Assembly: GCA_945901825.1 (NCBI GenBank)
Contig: CAMDMC010000013.1
Span: 1 to 47,837 of the forward strand
DNA from: Bordetella parapertussis
GTDB lineage: Bacteria > Pseudomonadota > Gammaproteobacteria > Burkholderiales > Burkholderiaceae_A
DNA: 47,837 nt
Direction of reading: 5' to 3'
Positions 20,401 through 30,712 of this stretch are shown here, piece after piece. Below the pieces are notes generated by a model. It was not told the origin of the DNA. It was given only the letters and a program-made list of their open reading frames with translations, and made no database searches. Made by a program: the position numbers and the translations under genes. Every line of letters starts with the position of its first letter. Position 1 is the first letter of the stretch.

Positions 20401-21031
20401 ACTGCTCCTCGCGAACAACGCGGGGCGTAATGTCGCGCGGTTCAATGGTGACAGGCTGATAAATCACTCTGCGCTGTTGTGCGTCGTAGCGCATTTCAAC
20501 GTAGCCCGACGTGGGAAAGTCTTTACGAAAAGGATGACCGACAAACCCGTAATCGGTAAGAATGCGACGAAGGTCATTATGGCCCGCAAAGACAATGCCA
20601 TAGAGGTCAAAGGCCTCACGCTCGTACCAGCCAGCGGCCGGCCAGACCGAGACAAGGCTTGGCACCTGCGGTAGATCGTCATCGGTGCAGAAAACCTTTA
20701 AGCGAATACGCTGATTGCGCACAACCGAGAGCAGATGAATGACCACAGCGAACCGAGGCCCTTCATAGCGACCGTCTTTAAACCCCATGTAGTCAAGGCC
20801 GCAGAGGTCGATAAGCGTGTCGAATTCAAGGCCAGGGGTGTCGCGCAGGGCAAGCCCAAGTTCAACAAGCGTGGCGCCGGGTGCCTCGACAGTTACCTCA
20901 CCGAGGCTTTCGTAGGCGCGCGTGACCAGGCCCCCAAGCTTTGCTGAGGCAGACTGAACAAGCTGCCCCGCAAGTGAGAGGGGTAGGCTCTGGGTCTCGA
21001 GCGTATCGTTCGTTAAAGGCGTATCGGGCAT
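20387..21031 (-). CDS. nuoC: NADH-quinone oxidoreductase subunit C
   Basis: This is the 30-kDa peripheral subunit of complex I. The family signature is visible in the C-terminal half: [20 protein letters not shown], followed by [17 protein letters not shown]. The ATG at 21031 ([10 protein letters not shown]) gives 214 residues. The frame is open further to 21322, but that part is a shadow of nuoB. It begins 19 bases after nuoB and overlaps nuoD by 14. Confidence 0.95.
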   Translation of the reverse strand: MPDTPLTNDTLETQSLPLSLAGQLVQSASAKLGGLVTRAYESLGEVTVEAPGATLVELGLALRDTPGLEFDTLIDLCGLDYMGFKDGRYEGPRFAVVIHLLSVVRNQRIRLKVFCTDDDLPQVPSLVSVWPAAGWYEREAFDLYGIVFAGHNDLRRILTDYGFVGHPFRKDFPTSGYVEMRYDAQQRRVIYQPVTIEPRDITPRVVREEQYGRA

Positions 21032-21050
21032 GGCTGAGGAGACCCTTAAT

Positions 21051-21530
21051 TTAGCCGCGCGCGATGGTGCTGGTGCGTCGTATTTTGTTTTGCAGTTGAA
21101 TGATGCCGTACATAAGGGCCTCAGCCGTTGGCGGGCAGCCGGGCACATAGATGTCGACTGGCACAATGCGGTCACAGCCACGCACCACGGAATAGGAATA
21201 GTGGTAGTAGCCCCCACCATTGGCGCAGGAACCCATGCTAATAACCCAGCGCGGCTCGGGCATTTGATCGTAGACCTTGCGAAGCGCGGGCGCCATCTTG
21301 TTGCAAAGCGTGCCTGCAACAATCATGAGGTCGGACTGCCGAGGGCTTGGCCGAAAGACCACTCCGAAACGGTCAAGGTCGTAACGTGCCGCACCCGCAT
21401 GCATCATCTCGACCGCGCAGCAGGCCAGGCCAAAAGTCATGGGCCAAAGTGATCCTGTGCGCGTCCAGTTAATCACCTGGTCGGCTGTGGTTGTGATGAA
21501 GCCTTGCTTCAGTACGCCGTCTATTGCCAT
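21051..21530 (-). CDS. nuoB: NADH-quinone oxidoreductase subunit B
   Basis: This is the PSST-type subunit holding cluster N2, the last iron-sulfur centre before quinone. The 159-residue protein has ligands Cys37 and Cys38 (GLACCAVEM), Cys102 (GSCAN) and Cys132 (VPGCPP). The tandem cysteines are the N2 hallmark. Three bases separate it from nuoA. Confidence 0.97.
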   Translation of the reverse strand: MAIDGVLKQGFITTTADQVINWTRTGSLWPMTFGLACCAVEMMHAGAARYDLDRFGVVFRPSPRQSDLMIVAGTLCNKMAPALRKVYDQMPEPRWVISMGSCANGGGYYHYSYSVVRGCDRIVPVDIYVPGCPPTAEALMYGIIQLQNKIRRTSTIARG

Positions 21531-21533
21531 GGT

Positions 21534-21893
21534 CTACTCCCAGTCAAGGGCTCCCTTCATCCACTCATAAATGAAGCCCAATACTAAGATGGCAAGGAAG
21601 GCCATCATCGAAAGAAACCCGAAGAGCCCAATGGAATCAAGACTGACTGCCCAGGGAAAAAGAAAGGCGATTTCGAGATCGAACAGAATAAAAAGAATTG
21701 CCACGAGGTAATAGCGCACGTCGAACTGCATTCGCGCGTTCTCAAAGGCCTCAAAGCCGCACTCATAGGGTGACAGCTTTTCGTCATCGGGCCGACTGGG
21801 CCCAATTAACTTGCCTAGCACCATGGGGCCTACGCCCACGCCGATACCCACCAAAATAAAAAGCAAGATGGGAAGGTAAGACTCAAGACTCAT
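21534..21893 (-). CDS. nuoA: NADH-quinone oxidoreductase subunit A
   Basis: This is a small membrane subunit (ND3 homologue) of 119 residues with three helices. The conserved loop [14 protein letters not shown], carrying the conformationally mobile cysteine, lies between helices 1 and 2. The acidic helix-2 motif [12 protein letters not shown] is also present. It is the first gene of the nuo operon and starts about 15 bases after the tRNA-Leu 3' end, so the two are probably on one primary transcript. Confidence 0.97.
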   Translation of the reverse strand: MSLESYLPILLFILVGIGVGVGPMVLGKLIGPSRPDDEKLSPYECGFEAFENARMQFDVRYYLVAILFILFDLEIAFLFPWAVSLDSIGLFGFLSMMAFLAILVLGFIYEWMKGALDWE

Positions 21894-21906
21894 AAACCCC
21901 CCTAAC

Positions 21907-21991
21907 TGGTGCCGACGGCGAGACTCGAACTCGCACAGCTTTCGCCACTACCCCCTCAAGATAGCGTGTCTACCAATTCCACCACGTCGGC
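21907..21991 (-). tRNA. tRNA-Leu (anticodon GAG)
   Basis: On the minus strand the sequence folds as a class II (long variable arm) tRNA of 85 bases including an encoded CCA. The acceptor stem GCCGACG pairs with CGTCGGC. The D-arm contains AATTGGTAGAC, the anticodon stem CTATC/GGTAG encloses the loop TTGAGGG (anticodon GAG), and the T-arm has GTTCGAGTC. The anticodon reads CUC and CUU leucine codons. It lies 22 bases after secG and 13 before nuoA, with no room for its own promoter unless this is inside secG. Confidence 0.96.
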
Positions 21992-22013
21992 TTAAAACGA
22001 GGCCATCAAAGCA

Positions 22014-22379
22014 CTACTTGTCCGGGCTTGTTTTGCTTGTGTCTGAAGAGCCGGGCACCGGAACCTCAGGGTTCGACGACGGCGCCTTTTCTGCCGGAAT
22101 ATTCTGCATGATACCGCCAGAATCCCCTGTTGTTCCTAAGCTACGGCTACCGAGATAGGAAAGCCCCAGGGTGGTGGTAAAAAAGATTGCGGCCAGAACG
22201 GCCGTGGCTCGGGACAGAAAGTTACTGGAGCCCGAGGCACCGAAAACAGAGCCTGAACTACCCGAACCGAAGGCCGCCCCCATGTCGGCCCCCTTGCCCT
22301 GCTGAAGCAGCACAAGAACAATGATGGCCAAGGCAGAAACGACCTGGACGATGATGAGTAAGTTGGTGTACCAAAGCAT
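22014..22379 (-). CDS. secG: Preprotein translocase subunit SecG
   Basis: SecG is a small inner-membrane subunit of the SecYEG channel. The 121-residue protein has an N-terminal hydrophobic helix (about 3-23), the diagnostic cytoplasmic loop VLLQQGKGADMGAAFGSGSS and a second helix (about 55-75). A Pro/Ser-rich tail follows (about 90-121), as is common in Proteobacteria. It follows tpiA by 14 bases. Confidence 0.95.
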   Translation of the reverse strand: MLWYTNLLIIVQVVSALAIIVLVLLQQGKGADMGAAFGSGSSGSVFGASGSSNFLSRATAVLAAIFFTTTLGLSYLGSRSLGTTGDSGGIMQNIPAEKAPSSNPEVPVPGSSDTSKTSPDK

Positions 22380-22393
22380 GGCTATGGGATGTC

Positions 22394-23191
22394 CTATTGA
22401 GGGCTTTGAGCCGCGGGTAAGGCAGACTGAATAATCGTGGCAAACTCGGCAGCGACAAGCGAGGCGCCACCGACAAGCGCGCCGTCGATATCGGGCTGCG
22501 AGAAAAGGTCGACGGCCGTTGCAGCCTTGACGCTACCACCATAAATGATGCGAATGGCCTGCGCCGCTGACTTGGACTGCTGAGAAAGCTCTTCTCGGAT
22601 TGTGGCGTGCATGGCCTGTGCATCGGCACTTGATGCCGATTTACCGGTTCCAATGGCCCATATGGGCTCGTAAGCAATGACCAAGGCTGCAAGCTGTTGG
22701 TCGTTCAAGCCCTTGGTGGCCTCCCGAACCTGCCCAACCACAAAGTCTTGGGCGGAACCTTTTTCACGCTCAGAAAGTGACTCGCCCACACAGACAACAG
22801 GGGTAAGACCATTCTTGAGGAGCTGGCTAAGCTTAAGGCCAATAATTTCATTGGTTTCAGCCGACCGTTCACGACGTTCGGAGTGGCCTACCAAGGCAAA
22901 CTGGCAGTCGAAATCTTTAAGCATGTCGGCAGAGATTTCTCCCGTGAAGGCACCGGAGCCCTCGTTGGAGCAGTCTTGACCGCCCCAAAGCAGGCCTGAC
23001 ATACGCAGCCGGGTGGCCACCTGAAAAAGATACGGCGCAGGAACAGCCACGCCTGCCTGCAGGCTATCGTGCTTGATGGCGTTGTCTGCCTCAGGGCTAA
23101 GGCTGCCAAGCAACCCCTGAAGCAGAGCCTCGTTGGCCTGAACCGAACCGTTCATCTTCCAGTTTCCGAGGACAAGCGGCACGCGCTGCAT
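22394..23191 (-). CDS. tpiA: Triosephosphate isomerase
   Basis: This glycolytic TIM-barrel enzyme interconverts dihydroxyacetone phosphate and glyceraldehyde 3-phosphate. The 265-residue protein has Lys12 in GNWKMNG, the electrophilic His in VGHSERR, and the catalytic Glu in AYEPIWAIGTGKSA just before the flexible loop. The phosphate-binding IYGGSVKAAT segment is also present. It starts 5 bases after the pnp stop, so it is likely part of the same transcript. Confidence 0.97.
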   Translation of the reverse strand: MQRVPLVLGNWKMNGSVQANEALLQGLLGSLSPEADNAIKHDSLQAGVAVPAPYLFQVATRLRMSGLLWGGQDCSNEGSGAFTGEISADMLKDFDCQFALVGHSERRERSAETNEIIGLKLSQLLKNGLTPVVCVGESLSEREKGSAQDFVVGQVREATKGLNDQQLAALVIAYEPIWAIGTGKSASSADAQAMHATIREELSQQSKSAAQAIRIIYGGSVKAATAVDLFSQPDIDGALVGGASLVAAEFATIIQSALPAAQSPQ

Positions 23192-23196
23192 AAGGG

Positions 23197-25347
23197 CTAG
23201 GCCTCGCTCCCTGCGTTGCCCTCGGCCGTCTGCGCAACAGCGCCGGGCTCCTCGAGCAGCGCCTTCATAGAAAGCCGTAGCCTGCCCTTTTCATCGGCCT
23301 CAATCACCTTCACTCGAACCTGTTGGCCCTCTTTAACAAAATCGGAGACCTGGTTGACGCGCTCATGGGCAATCTGGGAAATGTGCAGAAGTCCGTCTTT
23401 ACCAGGAAGAATGGAGACAATGGCGCCAAACTCGAGAAGGCGAAGAACCGTGCCCTCATAGACCTTACCCACCTCAACCTCGGCCGTGAGTTCCTCAATA
23501 CGCTTGATGGCATTACGAGCGGCCTCGGCGGTAGTGGCTGCAATAGTAATGCTGCCCGACTCGTCAATGTCGATGGTGGTACCGGTTTCTTCTGTAATGG
23601 CACGAATGGTGGCGCCGCCCTTACCAATGACATCGCGAATACGCTCTGGGTTGATCTTGATGTTGTAAAGACGCGGAGCGAACTCGGAAAGCTCTTCACG
23701 GGCTGTGCCCATGCAGTCTTTCATCTTGCCAAGAATATGCATACGGGCATCTTTGGCCTGCGCCAGTGCAACCTGCATGATTTCCTTGGTGATGCCCTGA
23801 ATTTTGATGTCCATCTGCAGTGCAGTAATGCCGGTTTCGGAGCCTGCCACTTTAAAGTCCATGTCACCCAGGTGATCTTCATCGCCCAGAATGTCGGTGA
23901 GCACTGCAAAGCGTCCGCCCTCTTTAATAAGTCCCATGGCAATGCCGGCCACATGTGCCTTTAAGGGGACACCAGCATCCATAAGCGCCAGGCAGCCACC
24001 ACAGACCGAGGCCATGGAGGACGAGCCATTGGATTCTGTGATTTCGCTAACCACCCGCATGGAATAAGCGAAATCTTCGGCCTTGGGAAGCACGGCAATG
24101 AGGGCGCGCTTGGCAAGGCGTCCGTGACCAATTTCACGACGCTTAGGCGTACCCACGCGACCGCATTCGCCCGTTGCATAGGGAGGCATGTTGTAGTGAA
24201 GCATGAATCGATCTCGGTACTCGCCGCCTAAGGCATCGATAATTTGTTCATCCCGGTTGGTGCCCAGAGTAGCGACAACAAGTGCCTGGGTCTCACCGCG
24301 TGTGAAAAGCACCGAGCCATGGGCGCGAGGTAGCACACCATTACGAATCGAGATGGGCCGAACCGTTCGGGTGTCACGGCCATCGATGCGAGGCTCGCCG
24401 CCAAGAATTTGGCCACGAACCACCTTGGACTCCAGGCCGAACAAGGTGTCATTCAGAAGGTTACCCGCCGGTGCGGCCAGACTTCCGGCCTCAACCAGCT
24501 CGGCCACCTTGGACTCGACGCCGGCATAAATTTCTTTCAGCCGTGAGGACCGGGCCTGCTTGTCGCGCAGCTTGTAGGCTTCTTCAAAGGAGGCCTGGGC
24601 AAGCTCGGTAATTTTCTCAACAACAGCCTTGTCTTGGGGCTCGGCAGTCCACTCCCACTCGGGTTTGCCAGCCTTTTCAACCAGACGGTTAATGGCATGA
24701 ATGGCCGCCTTCATCTGCTCATGGCCGAAAACGACGGCACCCAACATGACATCTTCGGGAAGTTGATCGGCCTCGGACTCCACCATTAGAACCGCTGATT
24801 CGGTACCTGCGACCACCAAGTCCATTTGCGATTGAGGCATGTCGGACACGTTGGGGCACAGCACATACTGGCCGTTTATGTAGCCAACGCGGGCTGCCCC
24901 GATGGGGCCATTGAAGGGAACGCCAGCGATAGCAAGTGCCGCCGAGGCACCAATCATGGCGGGAATATCGGGATCAATGTCAGGGTTTAACGAGATGACA
25001 GTACAGACGACCTGCACCTCGTTGTAAAAGCCTTCAGGGAAAAGAGGCCGCAAAGGCCGGTCGATAAGACGCGAGGTAAGTGTCTCTTTCTCGCTGGGAC
25101 GACCTTCACGCTTGAAAAAACCGCCGGGAATTTTTCCTGCAGCGTAGGTTTTCTCCATGTAGTCGACGGTAAGAGGAAAAAAGTCTTGACCCGGCTTGGA
25201 CGACTTGGCTGCCACCACGGTGGCAAGGACAACGGTGTCTTGCATGTTAACCACAACAGCCCCCGAAGCCTGACGGGCGATTTCGCCTGTTTCAAGGGTG
25301 ACAGTGTGCTGTCCGTAGCTAAAACTCTCGGTTGCAATATTGAACAT
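23197..25347 (-). CDS. pnp: Polyribonucleotide nucleotidyltransferase (PNPase)
   Basis: PNPase is a phosphorolytic 3'-5' exoribonuclease and degradosome component. With the ATG at 25347 ([12 protein letters not shown]) the protein has 716 residues. It carries two RNase PH domains (the first with [20 protein letters not shown], the second with [18 protein letters not shown]), an alpha-helical linker, a KH domain ([20 protein letters not shown]) and an S1 domain ([19 protein letters not shown]). A strong AAGGAAG lies about 7 bases before this ATG; upstream in-frame residues to 25407 do not look coding. Confidence 0.97.
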   Translation of the reverse strand: MFNIATESFSYGQHTVTLETGEIARQASGAVVVNMQDTVVLATVVAAKSSKPGQDFFPLTVDYMEKTYAAGKIPGGFFKREGRPSEKETLTSRLIDRPLRPLFPEGFYNEVQVVCTVISLNPDIDPDIPAMIGASAALAIAGVPFNGPIGAARVGYINGQYVLCPNVSDMPQSQMDLVVAGTESAVLMVESEADQLPEDVMLGAVVFGHEQMKAAIHAINRLVEKAGKPEWEWTAEPQDKAVVEKITELAQASFEEAYKLRDKQARSSRLKEIYAGVESKVAELVEAGSLAAPAGNLLNDTLFGLESKVVRGQILGGEPRIDGRDTRTVRPISIRNGVLPRAHGSVLFTRGETQALVVATLGTNRDEQIIDALGGEYRDRFMLHYNMPPYATGECGRVGTPKRREIGHGRLAKRALIAVLPKAEDFAYSMRVVSEITESNGSSSMASVCGGCLALMDAGVPLKAHVAGIAMGLIKEGGRFAVLTDILGDEDHLGDMDFKVAGSETGITALQMDIKIQGITKEIMQVALAQAKDARMHILGKMKDCMGTAREELSEFAPRLYNIKINPERIRDVIGKGGATIRAITEETGTTIDIDESGSITIAATTAEAARNAIKRIEELTAEVEVGKVYEGTVLRLLEFGAIVSILPGKDGLLHISQIAHERVNQVSDFVKEGQQVRVKVIEADEKGRLRLSMKALLEEPGAVAQTAEGNAGSEA

Positions 25348-25383
25348 GCGCGACTTCCTTTTTGGAACAGTTGACGTTACGAG

Positions 25384-25430
25384 GCCTGCACAGACAGGCG
25401 GCCGCAACCCTTCTCAGGGCTAGGACCGCC
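25384..25430 (-). promoter_or_regulatory. Structured 5' leader of pnp
   Basis: The 130 bases between rpsO and pnp contain inverted repeats that can form alternative stems: GGCGG (25397-25401) with CCGCC (25426-25430), and GCCTG (25384-25388) with CAGGC (25395-25399). In E. coli the pnp leader is cleaved by RNase III and used for autocontrol. A similar role here is only inferred from the position. Confidence 0.3.
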
Positions 25431-25477
25431 TTCTAAACCGACAGGCAAGATGGAGGGGGCAGGTGCGTTGCGGGTCA

Positions 25478-25747
25478 CTACTTACGAAGACCCAACTTCT
25501 CGATAAGCTCGCGATACGACTGCAGATTCGTTCTCTTCAGATAGTCGAGAAGCTTTCGACGACGACTGACCATTTTTAAAAGCCCCCGACGGGAGTGATG
25601 GTCTTTGGCGTGCGACTTAAAATGCCCGGTGAGATGGTTGATTCGCGCGGTGAGAAGCGCAACCTGAACTTCGGGCGAGCCCGTATCGCTTTGGGCGCGT
25701 TGAAAACTGGCGACAATATCGCCTTTTGTCATTTCGGCAACGGTCAT
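25478..25747 (-). CDS. rpsO: 30S ribosomal protein S15
   Basis: S15 is the primary 16S-rRNA-binding protein of the small-subunit platform, here 89 residues as in E. coli. Characteristic segments are [36 protein letters not shown] and [16 protein letters not shown] lies 6-7 bases before the ATG. The rpsO-pnp order is conserved in Proteobacteria. Confidence 0.98.
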   Translation of the reverse strand: MTVAEMTKGDIVASFQRAQSDTGSPEVQVALLTARINHLTGHFKSHAKDHHSRRGLLKMVSRRRKLLDYLKRTNLQSYRELIEKLGLRK

Positions 25748-25784
25748 GGAAATCTCCTATTAATATGACCGGAGAGCGACAGAC

Positions 25785-25811
25785 TTAGGCAAAAAGACGC
25801 TCTTTGCCTAA
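25785..25811 (-). other. Perfect hairpin in the rpsO 5' leader
   Basis: TTAGGCAAA (25785-25793) and TTTGCCTAA (25803-25811) are perfect 9-base inverted repeats around a 9-base loop. There is no T-run beyond it on the minus strand. It lies about 40 bases before the rpsO ATG, so it may be a leader structure or mRNA stabiliser rather than a terminator. Confidence 0.45.
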
Positions 25812-25864
25812 ACAACCCTCCAAACGTGCGATCGCATCTGCCGGATGCGTCGTGTAAGCATTTG

Positions 25865-25893
25865 ATTTTAAGTTAAAACCAAGGAATACGCAA
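25865..25893 (-). promoter_or_regulatory. Candidate rpsO promoter
   Basis: On the minus strand TTGCGT (25893-25888) and TAAAAT (25870-25865) are separated by 17 bases. The -10 matches five of six consensus bases and the -35 three. It lies just beyond the probable leuA terminator and about 118 bases before the rpsO ATG. Confidence 0.35.
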
Positions 25894-25954
25894 AAACCCT
25901 GACGCGGGGAACCGGTTTCGGGGTCGCCCGGGCTTTTACGCCTGGAACGACCCC
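25889..25954 (-). terminator. Probable leuA terminator (two tandem hairpins)
   Basis: Just after the leuA stop, GGGGTCG (25948-25954 read on minus) pairs with CGACCCC (25920-25926). A small CCC/GGG hairpin follows and runs directly into TTTTT on the minus strand (25891-25895). The first stem is 7 bp and perfect; the second is short, so termination strength is uncertain. Confidence 0.45.
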
Positions 25955-25960
25955 TTCTGG

Positions 25961-27496
25961 CTAAGGCTGCTGAGGATTCGCCTTTGGCGCCGTGGAGAGC
26001 CGGTTAAGGGCATTAAGGTAGGCGATGGCCGAGGCAACAACGATGTCGGGGTCTGCTCCCACCCCATTGACCACCCTACCCGCCTTCTGAAGCCGCATGG
26101 TAACTTCGCCCTGAGACTCCGTTCCGGTTGTGATGGCATTCACCGAGAACAACAAAAGTTCGGCGCCGCTCTTGGCCTCCTTCTCAATCGCCTTGACTGT
26201 GGCATCAACCGGGCCATTGCCCTCTGACTCCACGCGAACCTCCTCCCCCCCAATGCTAAAAACCACGCGAGACACAGGCTTTTCCCCCATCTCGGAACTC
26301 TGTGACATAGAAATAAGCTTGTAGCGCTCGCTGCTTGGTCCCGCCTCGCCGGCAACAATGGCCTGAAGGTCTTCGTCAAAAATTTCAGACTTACGATCGG
26401 CGAGTTCTTTAAACCTTGAGAAGGCCTCATTAAGGGCCTGCTCGGACGAGGGCGCTACGCCGAGCTCCTCAAGCCTTTGCCGGAACGCATTCCGCCCCGA
26501 GAGTTTCCCGAGCACAATGCGGTTGGCCGACCAGCCTACATCTTCGGCTCGCATAATTTCGTAGGTTTCCCGGTGCTTAAGCACGCCGTCTTGGTGAATA
26601 CCCGACTCGTGGGCGAAGGCATTGGCTCCAACCACGGCCTTGTTCGGCTGAACGGGGTATCCCGTAATTTGGGAGACAAGCCGCGACGATGGCACGATCT
26701 GAGTGGTATCAATATTGGAATCGCAGGCAAAGACATCGCGGCGGGTTTTCACTGCCATAACAATTTCTTCAAGGCTTGCGTTGCCCGCCCGCTCACCAAG
26801 GCCGTTTATAGTGCACTCCACCTGACGGGCACCGTTAAGAACCGCCGATAACGAGTTGGCAACCGCCATACCGAGGTCGTTATGACAATGGGTCGACCAG
26901 ACAACCTTGTCTGCGCCTGGCGTTCGCTCAATAAGCTTGCGCATGCGCTCGCCCCATTGGCCTGGAACGCTGTAACCGACCGTATCGGGTACGTTAATGG
27001 TGGTTGCCCCTGCCTTAATCACTTCACCAAACACGCGAACAAGAAAATCGATGTCTGAGCGCACGGCATCTTCGGCCGAGAACTCAACGTCATTTGTAAA
27101 GGTTAAGGCATGCCGAACGGCAGCAATGGCGGCCTCCACCACCTGGTCGGGGTTCATACGAAGCTTTTTCTCCATATGAATGGGACTTGTGGCAATAAAA
27201 GTATGAATACGCCCGCGTGCCGCAGGTGCGACTGCCTTACCCGCAGCATCGATATCGCTGGTGGTCGCCCTTGCCAAGGAACAGACGGTGCTGTCTTGCA
27301 CCGACTCGGCGACCGCACGGACGGCTTCAAAGTCGCCAGGACTTGCCGCCGCGAAGCCCGCCTCAATTACATCCACACGAAGACGTTCGAGCTGCTTGGC
27401 AATTCGGACCTTCTCGTCCTTGGTCATGGAGGCGCCAGGGCTTTGTTCGCCATCGCGCAAGGTGGTATCAAAAACAATTAAACGATCGGAATTCAT
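25961..27496 (-). CDS. leuA: 2-isopropylmalate synthase
   Basis: LeuA commits 2-oxoisovalerate to leucine by condensing it with acetyl-CoA. The 511-residue protein starts with the DmpG/HMGL-like barrel motif [16 protein letters not shown]. The metal-binding [14 protein letters not shown] and the [13 protein letters not shown] segment are also present. The C-terminal part (from about 390) is the LeuA dimer domain, which mediates leucine feedback inhibition in the family. Regulation is probably also by the leader ORF upstream. The adjacent ilvBNC genes supply its substrate pathway. Confidence 0.96.
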   Translation of the reverse strand: MNSDRLIVFDTTLRDGEQSPGASMTKDEKVRIAKQLERLRVDVIEAGFAAASPGDFEAVRAVAESVQDSTVCSLARATTSDIDAAGKAVAPAARGRIHTFIATSPIHMEKKLRMNPDQVVEAAIAAVRHALTFTNDVEFSAEDAVRSDIDFLVRVFGEVIKAGATTINVPDTVGYSVPGQWGERMRKLIERTPGADKVVWSTHCHNDLGMAVANSLSAVLNGARQVECTINGLGERAGNASLEEIVMAVKTRRDVFACDSNIDTTQIVPSSRLVSQITGYPVQPNKAVVGANAFAHESGIHQDGVLKHRETYEIMRAEDVGWSANRIVLGKLSGRNAFRQRLEELGVAPSSEQALNEAFSRFKELADRKSEIFDEDLQAIVAGEAGPSSERYKLISMSQSSEMGEKPVSRVVFSIGGEEVRVESEGNGPVDATVKAIEKEAKSGAELLLFSVNAITTGTESQGEVTMRLQKAGRVVNGVGADPDIVVASAIAYLNALNRLSTAPKANPQQP

Positions 27497-27582
27497 GTGA
27501 TTCCCCTTTGGACACTTGATTTTAAAGTTGATTAAAGCCTGCTGGGTAAGAGGTCGGCACAGGCCACCGACGCGGTCGAGGA
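27497..27582 (-). promoter_or_regulatory. leuA attenuator-like leader RNA
   Basis: In the bases between the leader ORF stop and the leuA ATG, GTCGG (27571-27567 on minus) pairs with CCGAC (27557-27553). The preceding arm TCGACC (27579-27574) can pair either back with GGTCGA (27606-27601, inside the leader ORF) or forward with part of the GTCGG arm. Such mutually exclusive pairings are what ribosome-mediated attenuation uses. No clear T-run follows the second stem, so the control could act on translation or on Rho instead of an intrinsic terminator. Confidence 0.4.
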
Positions 27583-27657
27583 TTAGCGCCCGAAGCGCAG
27601 TCGACCTAGGGGAAGGAGAAGCAGAGTTGGCGAACCAATGAAGGACGTAGACCTCAT
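27583..27657 (-). CDS. Putative leucine-rich leader peptide of leuA (leuL-like)
   Basis: This is a 24-codon ORF, with ATG at 27657 and TAA ending at 27583, between pssA and leuA. Residues 12-17 are Leu-Leu-Leu-Leu-Pro-Leu and residue 20 is Leu: six Leu codons within nine (CTG, CTT, CTC, CTT, CTA, CTG). The Leu run (27624-27607) lies directly before the first arm of a hairpin (27606-27601 with 27579-27574, inner GCGC/GCGC stem) that overlaps the ORF end. This is the classic layout of an attenuation leader peptide. No strong ribosome site is visible; the ATG is 9 bases after the pssA stop, so coupling is possible. Confidence 0.55.
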   Translation of the reverse strand: MRSTSFIGSPTLLLLPLGRLRFGR

Positions 27658-27666
27658 AGAACTGAA

Positions 27667-28446
27667 CTATAGCTCTTTCTTCTCGCCCTCTGCAAACATA
27701 CTCACGGGCTCACCGTTGGCTTTACACCACACAAAATAAACATAGCCTGACACTGAATACAGAAGCACCAGAGTGAAGAGGATGGAAGGGGGGTCTTGCG
27801 AGACCACGACAAGCACCAGTGCACCCAAAGCAACAAAGACGAAGGGAACGCTTCGCCGTAAGTTCAGTTCTTTGAAGCTGTAGAAAGGAACGTTGCTCAC
27901 CATGGTAACCCCCGCATAGACCATAAGCACCCAGACAATCCAGCCCAGGGTTACCGGGTCGAGGTTTACAAGGCCCTGAGGAGCCCAATCGGTAACGAGC
28001 CAGACCAGACCAGCAACAAGAGCGGCAGCTGCAGGACTGGGCAGGCCTTGAAAAAAACGTTTATCAACCACCCCAATATTGGTGTTGAAGCGCGCAAGTC
28101 GAAGGGCCGCCCCTGCCAGATAAACGAAGGCTGCAACCCAGCCAAGCTTTCCCATATCTTTCAGGGCCCAGACGTAGCCCACAATGGCCGGTGCAACACC
28201 GAAGGAGACCATGTCGGACAGGCTGTCGTAGTTCGCTCCAAAGTCGGATGTGGTGTTTGTGAGCCTTGCCACCCGGCCATCGAGGCTATCAAGCACCATG
28301 GCTACAAAAATGGCAACCGCAGCATGCGAGAACTGCCCGTTGATGGCCATAACGATGGCATAAAAACCACTGAAGACGCAGGCCGTTGTAAACAGGTTCG
28401 GCAGCAAATAAATACTCTGTCGCCGACGTGGCATTTGCGTCCTCAT
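27667..28446 (-). CDS. pssA: CDP-diacylglycerol--serine O-phosphatidyltransferase
   Basis: This integral membrane enzyme makes phosphatidylserine from CDP-diacylglycerol and serine. The 259-residue protein has about eight hydrophobic helices. The CDP-alcohol phosphotransferase signature DGx2ARx8Gx3Dx3D is complete in [20 protein letters not shown] followed by LSD. This is the membrane type, unlike the soluble E. coli PssA. It lies 12 bases after psd, whose enzyme decarboxylates its product to phosphatidylethanolamine. Confidence 0.95.
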   Translation of the reverse strand: MRTQMPRRRQSIYLLPNLFTTACVFSGFYAIVMAINGQFSHAAVAIFVAMVLDSLDGRVARLTNTTSDFGANYDSLSDMVSFGVAPAIVGYVWALKDMGKLGWVAAFVYLAGAALRLARFNTNIGVVDKRFFQGLPSPAAAALVAGLVWLVTDWAPQGLVNLDPVTLGWIVWVLMVYAGVTMVSNVPFYSFKELNLRRSVPFVFVALGALVLVVVSQDPPSILFTLVLLYSVSGYVYFVWCKANGEPVSMFAEGEKKEL

Positions 28447-28458
28447 GGACTGGGCACT

Positions 28459-29136
28459 CTAGGTTTCGGGCCCCGACGCGGGCCATTGGGCAAGAACGGA
28501 ACGGTGGGCAGAGACCTTGTCGCCGACCGCAACCTCTGAGCGTGAGCCCTCAGGCAGAAAAAGGTCAACCCGCGATCCGAAGCGAATAAAACCATAGCGC
28601 GCGCCCCGCCCAAGCTGATCGCCTTCTTCGACGTAACAAAGAATGCGTCGGGCAACAAGACCTGCGACCTGCACGCAGGTAAGGCGACGACCCTTGGGGT
28701 CGACGAGAACAATAAGGTTGCGCTCGTTCTCGAGCGAAGCCTTGTCGAGTGCAGCATTTAAAAATCGGCCTGGGAAATACTGAACATGTTTGACCTGACC
28801 CGCAATCGGGGCACGATTAGAATGCACGTTAAAAACATTCATGAAAACACTGATTTTTAATGCCATTTCGTTTGTTACGGGATCCCTTTCGGGCCCAACA
28901 TAGACCACACGGCCATCGGCCGGTGCGGCAATGGCCTGAGGGTCGGATGGCCCGGTACGTGGGGGATCGCGGAAAAACTGAACGACAAAAATCGCAATAA
29001 TCCACAGGGGAATGGCCGCGAGCTCGGCGCCAAGCCCGGTAACAATAACGGCAAGGCTTACAGAGAGGGCGACAAACCCCCAGCCCTCTTTCGCAATGAT
29101 GGGATGGGGGTAACGCTGAATGTCAGGTGAATTCAA
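28459..29136 (-). CDS. psd: Phosphatidylserine decarboxylase proenzyme
   Basis: This pyruvoyl enzyme converts phosphatidylserine to phosphatidylethanolamine in the inner membrane. The 225-residue protein is the short (PSD-A type) form. Two hydrophobic segments are near the N-terminus (about 20-55), with FMNVFNVHSNRAPIAG in the middle and the self-cleavage site Gly187-Ser188 in RFGSRVDLFLPEG. Cleavage there generates the pyruvoyl group from the serine. It follows ilvC by 8 bases. Confidence 0.95.
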   Translation of the reverse strand: MNSPDIQRYPHPIIAKEGWGFVALSVSLAVIVTGLGAELAAIPLWIIAIFVVQFFRDPPRTGPSDPQAIAAPADGRVVYVGPERDPVTNEMALKISVFMNVFNVHSNRAPIAGQVKHVQYFPGRFLNAALDKASLENERNLIVLVDPKGRRLTCVQVAGLVARRILCYVEEGDQLGRGARYGFIRFGSRVDLFLPEGSRSEVAVGDKVSAHRSVLAQWPASGPET

Positions 29137-29144
29137 AATAACGA

Positions 29145-30191
<1,047 letters not shown>

Positions 30192-30200
30192 TTAAAACAA

Positions 30201-30692
30201 TTAAACCCGCAGAACCCGGTCGCCACGGGCAATGCCCGAGGCCCCTGTTCGTACAGTTTCCAAGATGCAATCGGACTCAAGGGCCTCAAGAAAACCATCG
30301 AGTTTGGAGCTGTCACCAGTGAGCTCAATGGTGTAGCTTTTATCGGTGACATCAATGATGCGGCCGCGAAAAATATCGGCCATACGCTTCATCTCCTCGC
30401 GCTCACGGCCCACGGCGCGAACCTTGACCAGCATAAGCTCACGCTCAATATGAGGCTGCTCGGCAAGGTCCATAAGCTTCACCACTTCGACAAGTCGGTT
30501 AAGGTGTTTGGTGATTTGCTCAATAACATCGTCCGACCCCCGAGTGACGATCGTCATACGCGAGAGCGAGGGATCTTCGGTGGGGGCAACGGTTAAAGAC
30601 TCAATGTTGTAACCGCGGGCCGAAAAGAGCCCAACTACGCGCGACAAGGCCCCTGGCTCGTTTTCGAGCAGCACAGAAATAATATGTTTCAT
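30201..30692 (-). CDS. ilvN: Acetolactate synthase small (regulatory) subunit
   Basis: This regulatory subunit of acetohydroxyacid synthase confers valine sensitivity and raises activity. The 163-residue protein has an N-terminal ACT domain (SVLLENEPGALSRVVGLFSA, then RGYNIESLTVAPTEDP). A second ACT-like domain contains the MADIFRGRIIDVTDKSYTIE segment. It starts 20 bases after the large-subunit stop. The symbol ilvH is equally used for this gene. Confidence 0.95.
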   Translation of the reverse strand: MKHIISVLLENEPGALSRVVGLFSARGYNIESLTVAPTEDPSLSRMTIVTRGSDDVIEQITKHLNRLVEVVKLMDLAEQPHIERELMLVKVRAVGREREEMKRMADIFRGRIIDVTDKSYTIELTGDSSKLDGFLEALESDCILETVRTGASGIARGDRVLRV

Positions 30693-30712
30693 TGTTCTTG
30701 TCCTTATCTGGC

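Noticed and set aside
21031..21322. N-terminal extension of NuoC to the furthest upstream start
   Set aside because: The extra 97 residues overlap nuoB on the same strand in another frame and do not resemble NuoC; the ATG at 21031 fits the family.
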